A DNA stretch of 64,000 bases from Brenneria corticis (GTDB lineage Bacteria; Pseudomonadota; Gammaproteobacteria; Enterobacterales; Enterobacteriaceae). The stretch lies in contig NZ_KZ819076.1 in NCBI RefSeq assembly GCF_003115855.1, forward strand, positions 186,001-250,000, given 5' to 3'. The translations under genes and the position numbers were made by a program. The notes beneath the pieces were generated by a model, which saw only the letters and a list, made by a program, of their open reading frames with translations, did no database searches and had not been told where the DNA came from. The stretch's first letter is position 1, and every line of letters starts with the position of its first letter. Shown here in pieces: positions 27,403 through 36,090 of the stretch.

Positions 27403-27915
27403 GTGATCGGTATTCTAAATCGTTGGCGACAATTTGGCAGACGTTATTTCTGGCCGCATCTCTTATTGGGGATGGTCGCGGCGAGCCTTGGCTTGCCGGC
27501 CGGTCTGAATGAGTCGCAGGATCTGGCGCCGTTGCCTAATTCCGCTTCCAGCGTCAGCCGCCAGAACAGCGTATCGCTCAGCCTTACCGATTTAGTGGCG
27601 TTGAAAGAAGCGCAGCGTCGCTCTTCTTTTGGCGTGGACTACTGGCATCAGCATGCCATCCGCACGGTAATACGTCACCTCTCTTTTGCGCTTACCGCGC
27701 CGCAGCAGCTACATGCGCAGCAGGTCGACGACTTGCCCTCGCATTCTCTGGTGCTGCTGGATACGCTGAGCGCGTTGCTTACGCACCAGGAACAGCAACC
27801 CACCATCATTCGCCAGACCGGGCGAGCTTCCGATTTTTCCCCAGCGCAGCATCAGACGGGCATCTGGCTGGCCCAGGTTCGCGGCATTCGCGCCGGCCCC
27901 GCTATCCATAGCTGA
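27403..27915 (+). CDS. secM: secretion monitor SecM
   Basis: 170 residues from GTG 27403. The N-terminus (GILNRWRQFGRRYFWPHLLLGMVAASLGLPA) is a long signal peptide as in E. coli. The C-terminal stalling segment keeps W155 and G161-IRAGP-166 at the same residue numbers as E. coli. It differs at three positions implicated there: F150 is His, I156 is Leu and Q160 is Arg. Translation arrest at this site exposes the secA ribosome site when Sec export is low. secA starts 99 bp downstream. Most of the middle of the protein is poorly conserved, as is usual. Confidence 0.93.
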   Translation: MIGILNRWRQFGRRYFWPHLLLGMVAASLGLPAGLNESQDLAPLPNSASSVSRQNSVSLSLTDLVALKEAQRRSSFGVDYWHQHAIRTVIRHLSFALTAPQQLHAQQVDDLPSHSLVLLDTLSALLTHQEQQPTIIRQTGRASDFSPAQHQTGIWLAQVRGIRAGPAIHS

Positions 27916-27976
27916 AAAAGATTGCTTGCTAATTAACAGCTGTAGGATTTCCTCCCAGTTTTTTTGATGTTGTGCC

Positions 27977-27993
27977 GCCACTGGATGAGTGGC
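27977..27993 (+). promoter_or_regulatory. hairpin upstream of secA
   Basis: GCCACT-GGATG-AGTGGC forms a 6-bp stem just before the secA ribosome-site region (GTGAG near 27999). In E. coli the secM-secA spacer folds to hide the secA Shine-Dalgarno sequence until SecM stalls the ribosome. This may be part of the equivalent structure; the full fold was not computed. Confidence 0.4.
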
Positions 27994-28014
27994 ATTTGTG
28001 AGATTAAAACTATT

Positions 28015-30717
28015 ATGGTCATGAATATATTAACCAAAATTTTTGGTAGCCGTAACGATCGTACGCTGCGCCGTATGCGTAAGAACGTTGAGGTGATCAA
28101 CCGTCTGGAAGCCGATATGGAAAAGCTTTCGGATGACGAACTGAAAGCCAAAACGGCTGAATTCCGCGAGCGTCTGGAGAAAGGCGCATCGCTGGAGAGC
28201 CTGCTGCCGGAAGCCTTCGCCGTGGTGCGCGAATCCAGCAAACGGGTGTTCGGCATGCGCCACTTCGACGTGCAGCTTATCGGCGGGATGGTTTTGAACG
28301 AGCGCTGCATTGCGGAAATGCGCACCGGTGAAGGTAAAACGCTGACCGCGACGCTGCCCGCTTATCTCAATGCCCTGACCGGCCGCGGCGTGCACGTGGT
28401 GACGGTGAACGACTATCTGGCGCAGCGCGATGCGGAAAACAACCGTCCGCTGTTTGAGTTCCTGGGATTGAGCGTCGGCATCAACCTGCCGGGCATGCCG
28501 GCGCCGGCCAAGCGCGAAGCCTATGCCGCGGATATTACTTACGGCACCAACAACGAATACGGTTTTGACTATCTGCGCGACAATATGGCCTTCAGCCCGG
28601 AAGAGCGCGTACAGCGTAAACTCTATTATGCGCTGGTGGATGAGGTTGACTCCATCCTGATCGATGAAGCCCGTACCCCGCTGATTATTTCCGGTCCGGC
28701 TGAAGACAGCTCCGAACTTTATATTCGCGTTAACAAAATCATTCCCCACCTGATCCGTCAGGAGAAAGAGGATTCGGATACCTTCCACGGCGAAGGCCAC
28801 TTCTCGGTGGATGAGAAAGCGCGCCAGGTCAACCTGACCGAGCGCGGTCTGGTGCTGGTGGAAGAGCTGCTGGTGCGCGAAGGCATTATGGATGAGGGCG
28901 AGTCGCTCTACTCGCCGGCCAATATTATGCTGATGCACCACGTGACCGCCGCGTTGCGCGCCCATGTGCTGTTTACCCGCGACGTGGATTACATCGTGAA
29001 AGACGGTGAAGTTATCATCGTCGATGAGCATACCGGGCGTACCATGCAGGGGCGTCGCTGGTCGGATGGTTTACACCAGGCGGTGGAGGCGAAAGAGAAT
29101 GTCGCTATCCAGAATGAAAACCAGACGCTGGCCTCCATCACCTTCCAGAATTACTTCCGTCTGTATGAAAAACTGGCCGGGATGACCGGTACCGCGGATA
29201 CCGAAGCCTTTGAATTCAGTTCGATTTATAAGCTGGATACCATTGTCGTTCCCACCAACCGTCCGATGATCCGTAAAGATCTGCCCGATCTGGTCTATAT
29301 GACCGAGAGCGAGAAGATTGACGCCATCATTGAGGATATCAAGGAACGCGCCACCAACGGACAGCCGGTGCTGGTGGGTACGATTTCCATCGAAAAGTCG
29401 GAGGTCGTTTCTCAGGCGCTGGATAAAGCGGGCATCAAGCACAACGTGCTGAACGCCAAATTCCACGCCATGGAGGCGGATATCATCGCCCAGGCGGGCC
29501 AAAGCGGCTCGGTAACCATCGCCACCAATATGGCCGGTCGTGGTACCGATATCGTGCTGGGCGGAAGCTGGCAGGCTGAAATCGCCCGCTTGGAAAATCC
29601 CGACGACGCGCAGATAGCCGAAATTAAAGCGGCATGGCAGGTGCGCCATGACGCGGTGCTGGCGGCGGGCGGTTTGCATATTATCGGTACCGAGCGTCAT
29701 GAATCCCGCCGTATCGATAACCAGCTGCGCGGCCGTTCCGGTCGTCAGGGGGATCCGGGTTCTTCACGTTTCTACCTGTCGATGGAAGATGCGCTGATGC
29801 GTATTTTCGCCTCCGACCGCGTATCCAACATGATGCGTAAACTGGGGATGAAGCCCGGCGAGGCGATAGAACACCCCTGGGTGACGAAGGCGATCGCCAA
29901 TGCGCAGCGCAAGGTGGAAAGCCGCAACTTCGATATCCGTAAGCAATTGCTGGAATATGATGACGTGGCGAACGATCAGCGCCGGGCGATTTACACCCAG
30001 CGCAACGAGCTGCTGGACGTTTCCGATATCAGCGAAACCATCAACAGTATCCGCGAAGACGTGTTTAAGGTGGCCATCGACAGCTGTATTCCGCCGCAGT
30101 CGCTGGAAGAAATGTGGGACGTCGAAGGTCTGGAGCAGCGTCTGAAAAATGACTTTGATCTGGATATGCCGATTAAAGAGTGGCTGGATAAAGAACCTGA
30201 GCTGCATGAAGAGACGCTGCGCGAGCGCATTTTACAGCAGGCGATCGAGGTTTATCAGCGTAAAGAAGAGGTTGTGGGCAGCGAGGTGATGCGTAACTTC
30301 GAGAAAGGCGTGATGCTGCAAACGCTGGATTCCCTGTGGAAAGAGCATCTGGCGGCGATGGACTACCTGCGTCAGGGTATCCATCTGCGCGGTTACGCGC
30401 AGAAGGATCCCAAACAGGAATATAAGCGCGAGTCTTTCGCCATGTTTGCGGCCATGCTGGAATCGCTGAAATATGAGGTGATCGGTACGCTGAGCAAAGT
30501 ACAGGTTCGTATGCCGGAAGAGATTGAGGCGCTGGAGCAGCAGCGGCGTGAAGAGGCCGAGCGTCTGGCCCGTCAGCAGCAGTTGAGCCACCAGGAAGAG
30601 GAGACTCAGAATGCCGGCGCGCCGATTCATGCCGAGCGTAAAATTGGTCGTAACGACCCTTGTCCTTGCGGCTCCGGGAAAAAATATAAGCAATGCCACG
30701 GTCGATTACAGAAGTAG
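28015..30717 (+). CDS. secA: protein translocase ATPase SecA
   Basis: 900 residues (E. coli 901). The start ATG 28015 is chosen by alignment with the E. coli N-terminus; an ATG two codons later is also possible. Motifs: Walker A RTGEGKTLTA near residue 103, DEVDSILIDEARTPLI near 210, ATNMAGRGTDI near 504, and the C-terminal zinc/SecB-binding motif CPCGSGKKYKQCHG. SecA drives preproteins through SecYEG. It is co-transcribed with and translationally controlled by secM; a terminator follows. Confidence 0.98.
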   Translation: MVMNILTKIFGSRNDRTLRRMRKNVEVINRLEADMEKLSDDELKAKTAEFRERLEKGASLESLLPEAFAVVRESSKRVFGMRHFDVQLIGGMVLNERCIAEMRTGEGKTLTATLPAYLNALTGRGVHVVTVNDYLAQRDAENNRPLFEFLGLSVGINLPGMPAPAKREAYAADITYGTNNEYGFDYLRDNMAFSPEERVQRKLYYALVDEVDSILIDEARTPLIISGPAEDSSELYIRVNKIIPHLIRQEKEDSDTFHGEGHFSVDEKARQVNLTERGLVLVEELLVREGIMDEGESLYSPANIMLMHHVTAALRAHVLFTRDVDYIVKDGEVIIVDEHTGRTMQGRRWSDGLHQAVEAKENVAIQNENQTLASITFQNYFRLYEKLAGMTGTADTEAFEFSSIYKLDTIVVPTNRPMIRKDLPDLVYMTESEKIDAIIEDIKERATNGQPVLVGTISIEKSEVVSQALDKAGIKHNVLNAKFHAMEADIIAQAGQSGSVTIATNMAGRGTDIVLGGSWQAEIARLENPDDAQIAEIKAAWQVRHDAVLAAGGLHIIGTERHESRRIDNQLRGRSGRQGDPGSSRFYLSMEDALMRIFASDRVSNMMRKLGMKPGEAIEHPWVTKAIANAQRKVESRNFDIRKQLLEYDDVANDQRRAIYTQRNELLDVSDISETINSIREDVFKVAIDSCIPPQSLEEMWDVEGLEQRLKNDFDLDMPIKEWLDKEPELHEETLRERILQQAIEVYQRKEEVVGSEVMRNFEKGVMLQTLDSLWKEHLAAMDYLRQGIHLRGYAQKDPKQEYKRESFAMFAAMLESLKYEVIGTLSKVQVRMPEEIEALEQQRREEAERLARQQQLSHQEEETQNAGAPIHAERKIGRNDPCPCGSGKKYKQCHGRLQK

Positions 30718-30743
30718 CCGCCCGTTGAATTGAGCAATAATAT

Positions 30744-30770
30744 AAAGGCGGTCGCAGAGACCGCCTTTTA
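30744..30770 (+). terminator. secA rho-independent terminator
   Basis: A 10-bp perfect stem (AAAGGCGGTC / GACCGCCTTT) with a 5-nt loop, ending in a TTTT run. It lies 26 bp after the secA stop and just before mutT. Confidence 0.85.
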
Positions 30771-30786
30771 CTTGATGGGACGTATT

Positions 30787-31182
30787 ATGGTGCAAAAACA
30801 GTTATCCGTTGCGGTGGGCATTATCCGCAATGCCGAGCGGCGGTTTTTTATTGCTCGTCGACCGGCCGGCGTTCATATGGCGGGGATGTGGGAATTTCCC
30901 GGCGGTAAAGTGGAAGCGGGCGAAACCCCGGCGCAGGCGCTGATCCGTGAACTGCGTGAAGAAACCGGGATTGAGGCGCAAAACCCGCAGCCGCTGAATA
31001 CGAAAACTTTCTCTACGCCGGAGCGCGCCATCACGCTGCATTTTTTTCTGGTGGAGAGCTGGCTTGGCGAGCCATACGGCCGTGAAGGTCAGTCTTCCCG
31101 CTGGTTGAGGGCGGATGAGCTGCTGGAAAATGAATTCCCGCCGGCGAATGCGGAGATGATCCGCTGGTTGAAAGCCAATTAA
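30787..31182 (+). CDS. mutT: 8-oxo-dGTP diphosphatase MutT
   Basis: 131 residues from ATG 30787 (MVQKQLSVAVGIIRN). The Nudix box is intact: GGKVEAGETPAQALIRELREETGI (G-x5-E-x7-REUxEExGU). It hydrolyses 8-oxo-dGTP and prevents A:T to C:G transversions. The E. coli-like C-terminal block FPPANAEMI is kept. An in-frame start at 30730 would read through the secA terminator and is unlikely. It is convergent with yacG. Confidence 0.95.
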   Translation: MVQKQLSVAVGIIRNAERRFFIARRPAGVHMAGMWEFPGGKVEAGETPAQALIRELREETGIEAQNPQPLNTKTFSTPERAITLHFFLVESWLGEPYGREGQSSRWLRADELLENEFPPANAEMIRWLKAN

Positions 31183-31246
31183 CGCGGTTCTTAAGCGCGA
31201 GCGGCCGCCGTTGCCGGCGGGCGTTTGAAAAACGTGGAGCTACTCC

Positions 31247-31444
31247 TTAGTGCTGCGGTTCGCTCCAGTCTTCGCTGTCGGAAATAATATCATCGCTGGG
31301 GATACACTTTTCCTCGTCGGCCCATTCCCCCAGATCGATAAGCTGGCAGCGCTTGCTGCAAAACGGGCGGTAAACGCTTTTCTCATTCCAGATAACGGTT
31401 TTCTTGCAGGTCGGGCATTTTACGCTGGTAACGTCATTAGTCAT
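31247..31444 (-). CDS. yacG: DNA gyrase inhibitor YacG
   Basis: 65 residues. The four zinc-binding cysteines occur as CPTC near residue 10 and CSKRC near 29. It ends in an acidic tail, as in the family. YacG binds GyrB and inhibits gyrase. It lies downstream of zapD and coaE on the same strand, the E. coli order coaE-zapD-yacG. Confidence 0.95.
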   Translation of the reverse strand: MTNDVTSVKCPTCKKTVIWNEKSVYRPFCSKRCQLIDLGEWADEEKCIPSDDIISDSEDWSEPQH

Positions 31445-31494
31445 GGCTTTTTCCTAACATATTCTCTTAACTATTTGTTCTTAAACATTTTTTC

Positions 31495-32247
31495 TTAACA
31501 ACAGGCCAAATCAAACGGTAGCCGGGCGGGAATCTGGCCGTTCTCATTGTCCAGGGACAGGAAACGGATGGCGTAGCGCGTTTTGTGACCGGAAATTTGC
31601 GGATAGAGCTGATAAGCCAGATCGATACGCAGACGTAACAGATCGGCCTCAGAGGCATTATCCTGAAAGAAGCCGTTCTGGCTAATCTGCGGGCGGAAGG
31701 TGGCGGAATGACGGATCAGCTCCAGTATCATATCCAGCGATTTCTTTAACGGCGCCAATGAGTCGAGCCAGCCCGCCACCAGCTGTTCGCGCTGTTCCTG
31801 CGGCTGATAAAGCCAGATATGCAGCGTGGGCAAATCGAAGCTGCAACATCCTCCCGGTATGCTGAGCCGCTGACGGACCATGGCGATCAGCCGATCTTCC
31901 CTCAGGAGTTGTCCCATCCGCGGGGCGGCCATCAGCACGCCTGACTGCGTTTTCAACTGCTGGCGCAGGGAATGGATCCGCTCCATATCAACACCGGGAA
32001 CATGGCTCCATTGCAGTAATTTTTGCTGCTGGCGTTCCAGCTCTTTTAGCAGTTCGGTGCGAACATCCCCGCGCTCCAACACATCCATCAGGTCGGAAAT
32101 GGCGCGAAAAAACGTCAGCGCGCTTCCCATGTCGGTCAGGGAATGGTTGCGGTGCAACTGCTGCAACAATGATTCGATACGCAACCAGGTGCGTGTTTTC
32201 TCGTTTAAAGGATATTCAAATAAAATGGTTGAGGATACGTCACTCAT
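31495..32247 (-). CDS. zapD: FtsZ-associated protein ZapD
   Basis: 250 residues from ATG 32247. FEYPLNEKTRTWLRIE at the N-terminus, LREDRLIAMVRQRLSIPGGCCSFDLPTLHIWL in the middle and LPFDLACC at the end match E. coli ZapD (247). It cross-links FtsZ filaments by binding the FtsZ C-terminal peptide. The start overlaps the coaE stop by 8 bp. A longer in-frame extension upstream would run inside coaE and is not credible. Confidence 0.96.
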   Translation of the reverse strand: MSDVSSTILFEYPLNEKTRTWLRIESLLQQLHRNHSLTDMGSALTFFRAISDLMDVLERGDVRTELLKELERQQQKLLQWSHVPGVDMERIHSLRQQLKTQSGVLMAAPRMGQLLREDRLIAMVRQRLSIPGGCCSFDLPTLHIWLYQPQEQREQLVAGWLDSLAPLKKSLDMILELIRHSATFRPQISQNGFFQDNASEADLLRLRIDLAYQLYPQISGHKTRYAIRFLSLDNENGQIPARLPFDLACC

Positions 32248-32866
32248 GCTTATTAATCCTGTCAGCGGCTGAGGCAGCGAGCTCAAGGTAACGACGATGC
32301 AATTGTGCAACGCACGATGCAAGCTCTCTTTGGCTGCGACTATTATCAATAATATCATCGGCATAGGCCAGGCGCTGTTCACGAGTCGCCTGGGCCGCCA
32401 GTATGTTTTCTGCTTGTTGACGACCGATCCCGTCTCGGGCCAGCGTGCGTTCAAGCTGAGTATCCCGGTTCACATCGACCACCAGAACACGCTGGGCATG
32501 GCGTTGTAAACCATTCTCTATTAGTAATGGCACAACCCACAAGACATAGGGATCGGTCGATTCCTGAAACCGGGATTGTGTTTCCGCATGAATCAACGGG
32601 TGCAATAGATTATTCAGCCATTGCTTATCCTCCGGGGAGGAAAAGATTCTTTGGCGCAACGCGGCGCGGTTCAACGAGCCGTCGGCGTGCAGGATGTCGG
32701 CGCCAAAGCGGAGCCTGATGGCGTCCAGCGCCGGTTTCCCCGGTTCAACCACCTGACGGGCAATGATATCCGCGTCAATGATGGTCACCCCGAGTTTGGC
32801 GAACTCATCGGCTACCGTACTTTTGCCGCTGCCGATGCCACCGGTTAAGGCTACGATATATGTCAT
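32240..32866 (-). CDS. coaE: dephospho-CoA kinase
   Basis: 208 residues. P-loop GGIGSGKST at residues 9-17; DADIIARQVVEPG near 33 and ARDGIGRQQAENILAAQ near 140 are typical of CoaE. It phosphorylates dephospho-CoA in the last step of CoA synthesis. It is the first gene of the coaE-zapD-yacG unit. In E. coli guaC lies upstream; here a GH51 gene intervenes. Confidence 0.96.
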   Translation of the reverse strand: MTYIVALTGGIGSGKSTVADEFAKLGVTIIDADIIARQVVEPGKPALDAIRLRFGADILHADGSLNRAALRQRIFSSPEDKQWLNNLLHPLIHAETQSRFQESTDPYVLWVVPLLIENGLQRHAQRVLVVDVNRDTQLERTLARDGIGRQQAENILAAQATREQRLAYADDIIDNSRSQRELASCVAQLHRRYLELAASAADRINKHE

Positions 32867-33002
32867 ATGCCGATTTTAAAAGTTGATGGATGAATTTATC
32901 CGATTTTATCCCAAATAGGGAAGTTTTGCGCGCGGAATAACATGGCGTAAAGATAACGTGATGCCAGTATGGCTGCGGTCTGTGACGAGTTTCAACCCCC
33001 TA

Positions 33003-33029
33003 TGTCGCCCCGCCGGCGGCGGGGCGACA
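33003..33029. other. perfect 12-bp GC-rich hairpin
   Basis: TGTCGCCCCGCC-GGC-GGCGGGGCGACA is a perfect stem with a 3-nt loop, between the 3' end of the GH51 gene and the 5' end of coaE (both minus strand). Neither side has a T run. It could stabilise the GH51 mRNA 3' end or act with Rho, but it is not a classical intrinsic terminator. Confidence 0.7.
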
Positions 33030-33085
33030 GATTGAACGTTTCGATAAAAAATGGCGTAGGGCGGTTTAGGCCCTCGGTCCGGCGT

Positions 33086-34663
33086 TTACTCCAGGCTCAC
33101 AACCACGACTGATTTGGCGGGGATTTTCAATGCCAGCAGCGAGCCGTTAATTTCGCCATCCCGATAGTTTTCCGGATGAATAACTTCGGGCTTACCGGGG
33201 ATGTTGTGCGCGTCCGTCGCCGCGCCGGTCAGTATTTCACCGGAAACAGACGTCGCTTTAAGCGTCCCCAGATTGATGGACAGATCATAGCCTTCGCGCG
33301 GGTTCATGTTGGCGACGCCGATATATACCTTGCCGTCCTGCGCCCTGGCGGCGGAGACATTAAAAGCCGGGAACGATTTGCCGTCGGAGGTGAGCAGCGG
33401 CGCCTTAACATCAAGCGGGATGGCGGTAGCATCCTGGAACGGCACATACATCCTGAAGGCATAATAGGTCGGCGTCAGCGCGATCTTGTCGCCTTCAGTC
33501 AGGATCATCGCCTGCAAGACATTGATGGCCTGGGCGATGTTGGTCATACGCACGCGCTCGGCATATTTATGGAAGATATTGAAATTGGCGGCGGCCAGGA
33601 TACCGTCGCGCAGGGTGTTCTGCTGGAACAGATGGCCGGCATAGGTGCCTGGCTCAACGTTATACCAGGTGCCCCATTCGTCAACGAACAGACCGATGCG
33701 TTTTTGAGGATCGTGCTTATCCATCACGGCGATATGCTGCTGCAGCACATCGTCCATGCGCAGGGTTTGCTGGAAAATCGCGTTCCACTGCTCGTCAGGG
33801 AAACCCGTAGCGCTGGCCTGATTACGATTTATCCACTCTCCCGTCAGCACGGTATAGAAATGCAAAGAGATGGCGTCCAGATGAAACGCGGCGTTTTTCA
33901 TGACCACGTCCGTCCAGTTAGTGTCGTCGTTATTCGCGCCGGAGCCGACGCGCAGCGCGGTATTGTCATTGTCTTCATGGAAGTTGAGGCCGTCTTTGTG
34001 GAAAAAAGATCCCCAGCGGCGCAGTTCGTTGGAATAATACTCCGGCGTCATATTGCCGCCGCAACCCCAGCTTTCATTGCCGATGCCGATAAAAGGCACC
34101 TTAAACGGCTTGTCGCGGCCATTGGCGCGGCGCTCGTTGGCCAGGCTGTCCTGCTCCGTCGACGTCAAATACTCAATCCATTCGCGCATTTCCGTCGGCG
34201 TGGATGACGCGACGTTAACCGAAATATAGGCATCCGCGCCGATCTGTTCGGCAAAGTCGAAAAACTCATGGGTGCCGAAGGCATTGTTTTCCAGACCGCC
34301 GCCCCACCAGTTATTCTTGCGCACAGGGCGTTTTTCGCGCGGCCCTATGCCGTCACGCCAGTGATATTCGTCGGCGAAACATCCTCCCGGCCAGCGTACG
34401 ACCGGCACCTTGAGCGCTTTGAGCGCGGCGACGACATCGTTTCTGATGCCGCGCGTGTTCGGAATGGAGGAGTCGGGGCCGACCCAGATGCCATCGTAGA
34501 TGCCGCGTCCCAGATGCTCAGAAAACTGGCCATAGATATAGCGTGATATCCGCGGGCCGGATTGTTCGGCTTTCAGCGTCGCTTCGATGCGGTTCTCCGC
34601 GACCGCCGTCGACATCATTCCCATCAATCCCACCATTAATACCGAGAGCTTCATTTTTCTCAT
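33086..34663 (-). CDS. exported GH51 alpha-L-arabinofuranosidase
   Basis: 525 residues from ATG 34663; ATGs at 34666 and 34669 are equally in frame. A Sec signal peptide (MRKMKLSVLMVGLMG..., cleavage after AVA at about 22) is followed by a GH51 catalytic barrel and a C-terminal beta domain. The acid/base Glu197 lies in GIGNESWG and the nucleophile Glu329 in FVDEWGTW. It should release arabinose from arabinan or arabinoxylan side chains of plant walls. Most GH51 enzymes are intracellular, so the signal peptide is notable. The gene is inserted between coaE and guaC, with a CRP-type promoter and a leader terminator (see those entries). Confidence 0.9.
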   Translation of the reverse strand: MRKMKLSVLMVGLMGMMSTAVAENRIEATLKAEQSGPRISRYIYGQFSEHLGRGIYDGIWVGPDSSIPNTRGIRNDVVAALKALKVPVVRWPGGCFADEYHWRDGIGPREKRPVRKNNWWGGGLENNAFGTHEFFDFAEQIGADAYISVNVASSTPTEMREWIEYLTSTEQDSLANERRANGRDKPFKVPFIGIGNESWGCGGNMTPEYYSNELRRWGSFFHKDGLNFHEDNDNTALRVGSGANNDDTNWTDVVMKNAAFHLDAISLHFYTVLTGEWINRNQASATGFPDEQWNAIFQQTLRMDDVLQQHIAVMDKHDPQKRIGLFVDEWGTWYNVEPGTYAGHLFQQNTLRDGILAAANFNIFHKYAERVRMTNIAQAINVLQAMILTEGDKIALTPTYYAFRMYVPFQDATAIPLDVKAPLLTSDGKSFPAFNVSAARAQDGKVYIGVANMNPREGYDLSINLGTLKATSVSGEILTGAATDAHNIPGKPEVIHPENYRDGEINGSLLALKIPAKSVVVVSLE

Positions 34664-34690
34664 CATCATCCCGCCCATAATATTTAAGAT

Positions 34691-34731
34691 AAAAAAAACC
34701 CGAGTGAGCCTCTTGCGAGGACCCACTCAGG
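34691..34731 (-). terminator. intrinsic terminator in the GH51 leader (attenuator or sRNA end)
   Basis: On the minus strand CCTGAGTG pairs with CACTCGGG (one U-G) and CCTC with GAGG around a GCAA tetraloop; eight T follow (plus 34691-34698). It lies between the predicted promoter and the GH51 start, 22 bp before the ATG region. A small hairpin CTGGTC-ATC-GACCAG precedes it (plus 34738-34752). Transcripts from the promoter would be about 80 nt if stopped here. Confidence 0.7.
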
Positions 34732-34780
34732 TTTTGCCTGGTCGATGACCAGTGACAATCCGGTTTTTAGCGAGAGAAAG

Positions 34781-34821
34781 ATTATAGTGATTAAACGAAC
34801 GGTGATGTAACGTACGTCACA
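34781..34821 (-). promoter_or_regulatory. CRP-type class II promoter of the GH51 gene
   Basis: On the minus strand a perfect -10 TATAAT (plus 34781-34786) has no good -35. Instead TGTGA-CGTACG-TTACA (plus 34806-34821) matches the CRP consensus at 9 of 10 key bases. The site is centred about 40-41 bp before the expected start, the class II position. This predicts cAMP-dependent activation, fitting a plant-sugar enzyme. Confidence 0.65.
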
Positions 34822-35021
34822 TTTCACTCGTCATCGTCCCTGACGGTGATGATGACAGGGAGTCATCCGCTAAACGTCCCCCGCCGGCGCCACCTGAAAA
34901 AGTAAATTCGCGCTCTTGTCGCAGGATTATTCCCGCGTATGATAACGTCACTGGAAAGGGCATGAATTACGCCGAACATCACCGTTGCGCCTCGTCGCCA
35001 CTAACCAGGAATGCAAACCCC

Positions 35022-36062
35022 ATGCGTATTGAAGAAGATTTGAAATTAGGCTTTAAAGACGTTCTTATCCGGCCCAAACGCTCTACCCTCAAAAGTCGTT
35101 CCGACGTTGAACTGGAGCGTCAATTCACTTTTCTCCACGCCGGGTGCGACTGGTCCGGCGTGCCGATTATCGCCGCCAATATGGATACGGTCGGCACCTT
35201 CCGCATGGCGGAGACGCTGGCGTCGTTCGATGTATTAACGGCGGTGCATAAACATTATTCGCTGGAGCAATGGACGCGCTTTGTGCAGGATTCATCCGCA
35301 TCGGTGTTAGGTCACGTGATGGTGTCAAGCGGTACGTCGGCCGCCGATTTCACCAAGCTGCAGCAAATTCTGGCGTTGTCGCCCGAGCTGAAGTTTATTT
35401 GTATCGACGTCGCCAATGGCTACTCGGAGCATTTTGTCACCTTTCTGCAAAAAGTGCGTGAGGCCTTTGCGGACAAAGTGATTTGCGCGGGCAACGTGGT
35501 GACCGGTGAAATGGTCGAAGAACTGATTCTATCAGGGGCGGATATCGTTAAAGTCGGTATTGGTCCGGGTTCCGTATGCACCACCCGCGTCAAGACCGGG
35601 GTTGGCTATCCCCAGCTTTCCGCGGTGATTGAATGCGCCGATGCCGCCCACGGTCTGGGAGGGCAGATCGTCAGCGACGGCGGCTGTTCCGTGCCGGGCG
35701 ACGTGGCGAAAGCCTTTGGCGGCGGCGCCGATTTCGTTATGCTGGGCGGCATGCTGGCCGGGCATGATGAATGTGAAGGCGTCATTGTGGAAGAGAATGG
35801 CGAAAAAATGATGCTGTTCTATGGCATGAGTTCGGCTTCAGCAATGGAGCGCCACGTGGGAGGCGTCGCGGAATACCGCGCCGCCGAAGGTAAAACGGTC
35901 AAATTGCCGCTGCGCGGCCCGGTTGATAACACCGTACGCGATATTCTGGGCGGATTGCGTTCCGCCTGCACCTATGTCGGCGCTTCACGCTTGAAGGAGC
36001 TGACCAAGCGCACCACGTTTATTCGCGTCGCCGAGCAGGAAAATCGTATTTTCAATAGCTGA
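35022..36062 (+). CDS. guaC: GMP reductase
   Basis: 346 residues from ATG 35022 (MRIEEDLKLGFKDVLIRPKRS, the E. coli start). IMPDH/GMPR barrel with the catalytic Cys loop GIGPGSVCTTR near residue 186, and SDGGC plus GADFVMLGGMLAGH further on. It converts GMP to IMP with NADPH for purine salvage. An in-frame start at 34962 lacks family support. It is divergent from the GH51 gene and convergent with hofC. Confidence 0.96.
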   Translation: MRIEEDLKLGFKDVLIRPKRSTLKSRSDVELERQFTFLHAGCDWSGVPIIAANMDTVGTFRMAETLASFDVLTAVHKHYSLEQWTRFVQDSSASVLGHVMVSSGTSAADFTKLQQILALSPELKFICIDVANGYSEHFVTFLQKVREAFADKVICAGNVVTGEMVEELILSGADIVKVGIGPGSVCTTRVKTGVGYPQLSAVIECADAAHGLGGQIVSDGGCSVPGDVAKAFGGGADFVMLGGMLAGHDECEGVIVEENGEKMMLFYGMSSASAMERHVGGVAEYRAAEGKTVKLPLRGPVDNTVRDILGGLRSACTYVGASRLKELTKRTTFIRVAEQENRIFNS

Positions 36063-36090
36063 CGAACGACGTCCGCCGGTATTGGCTGGT

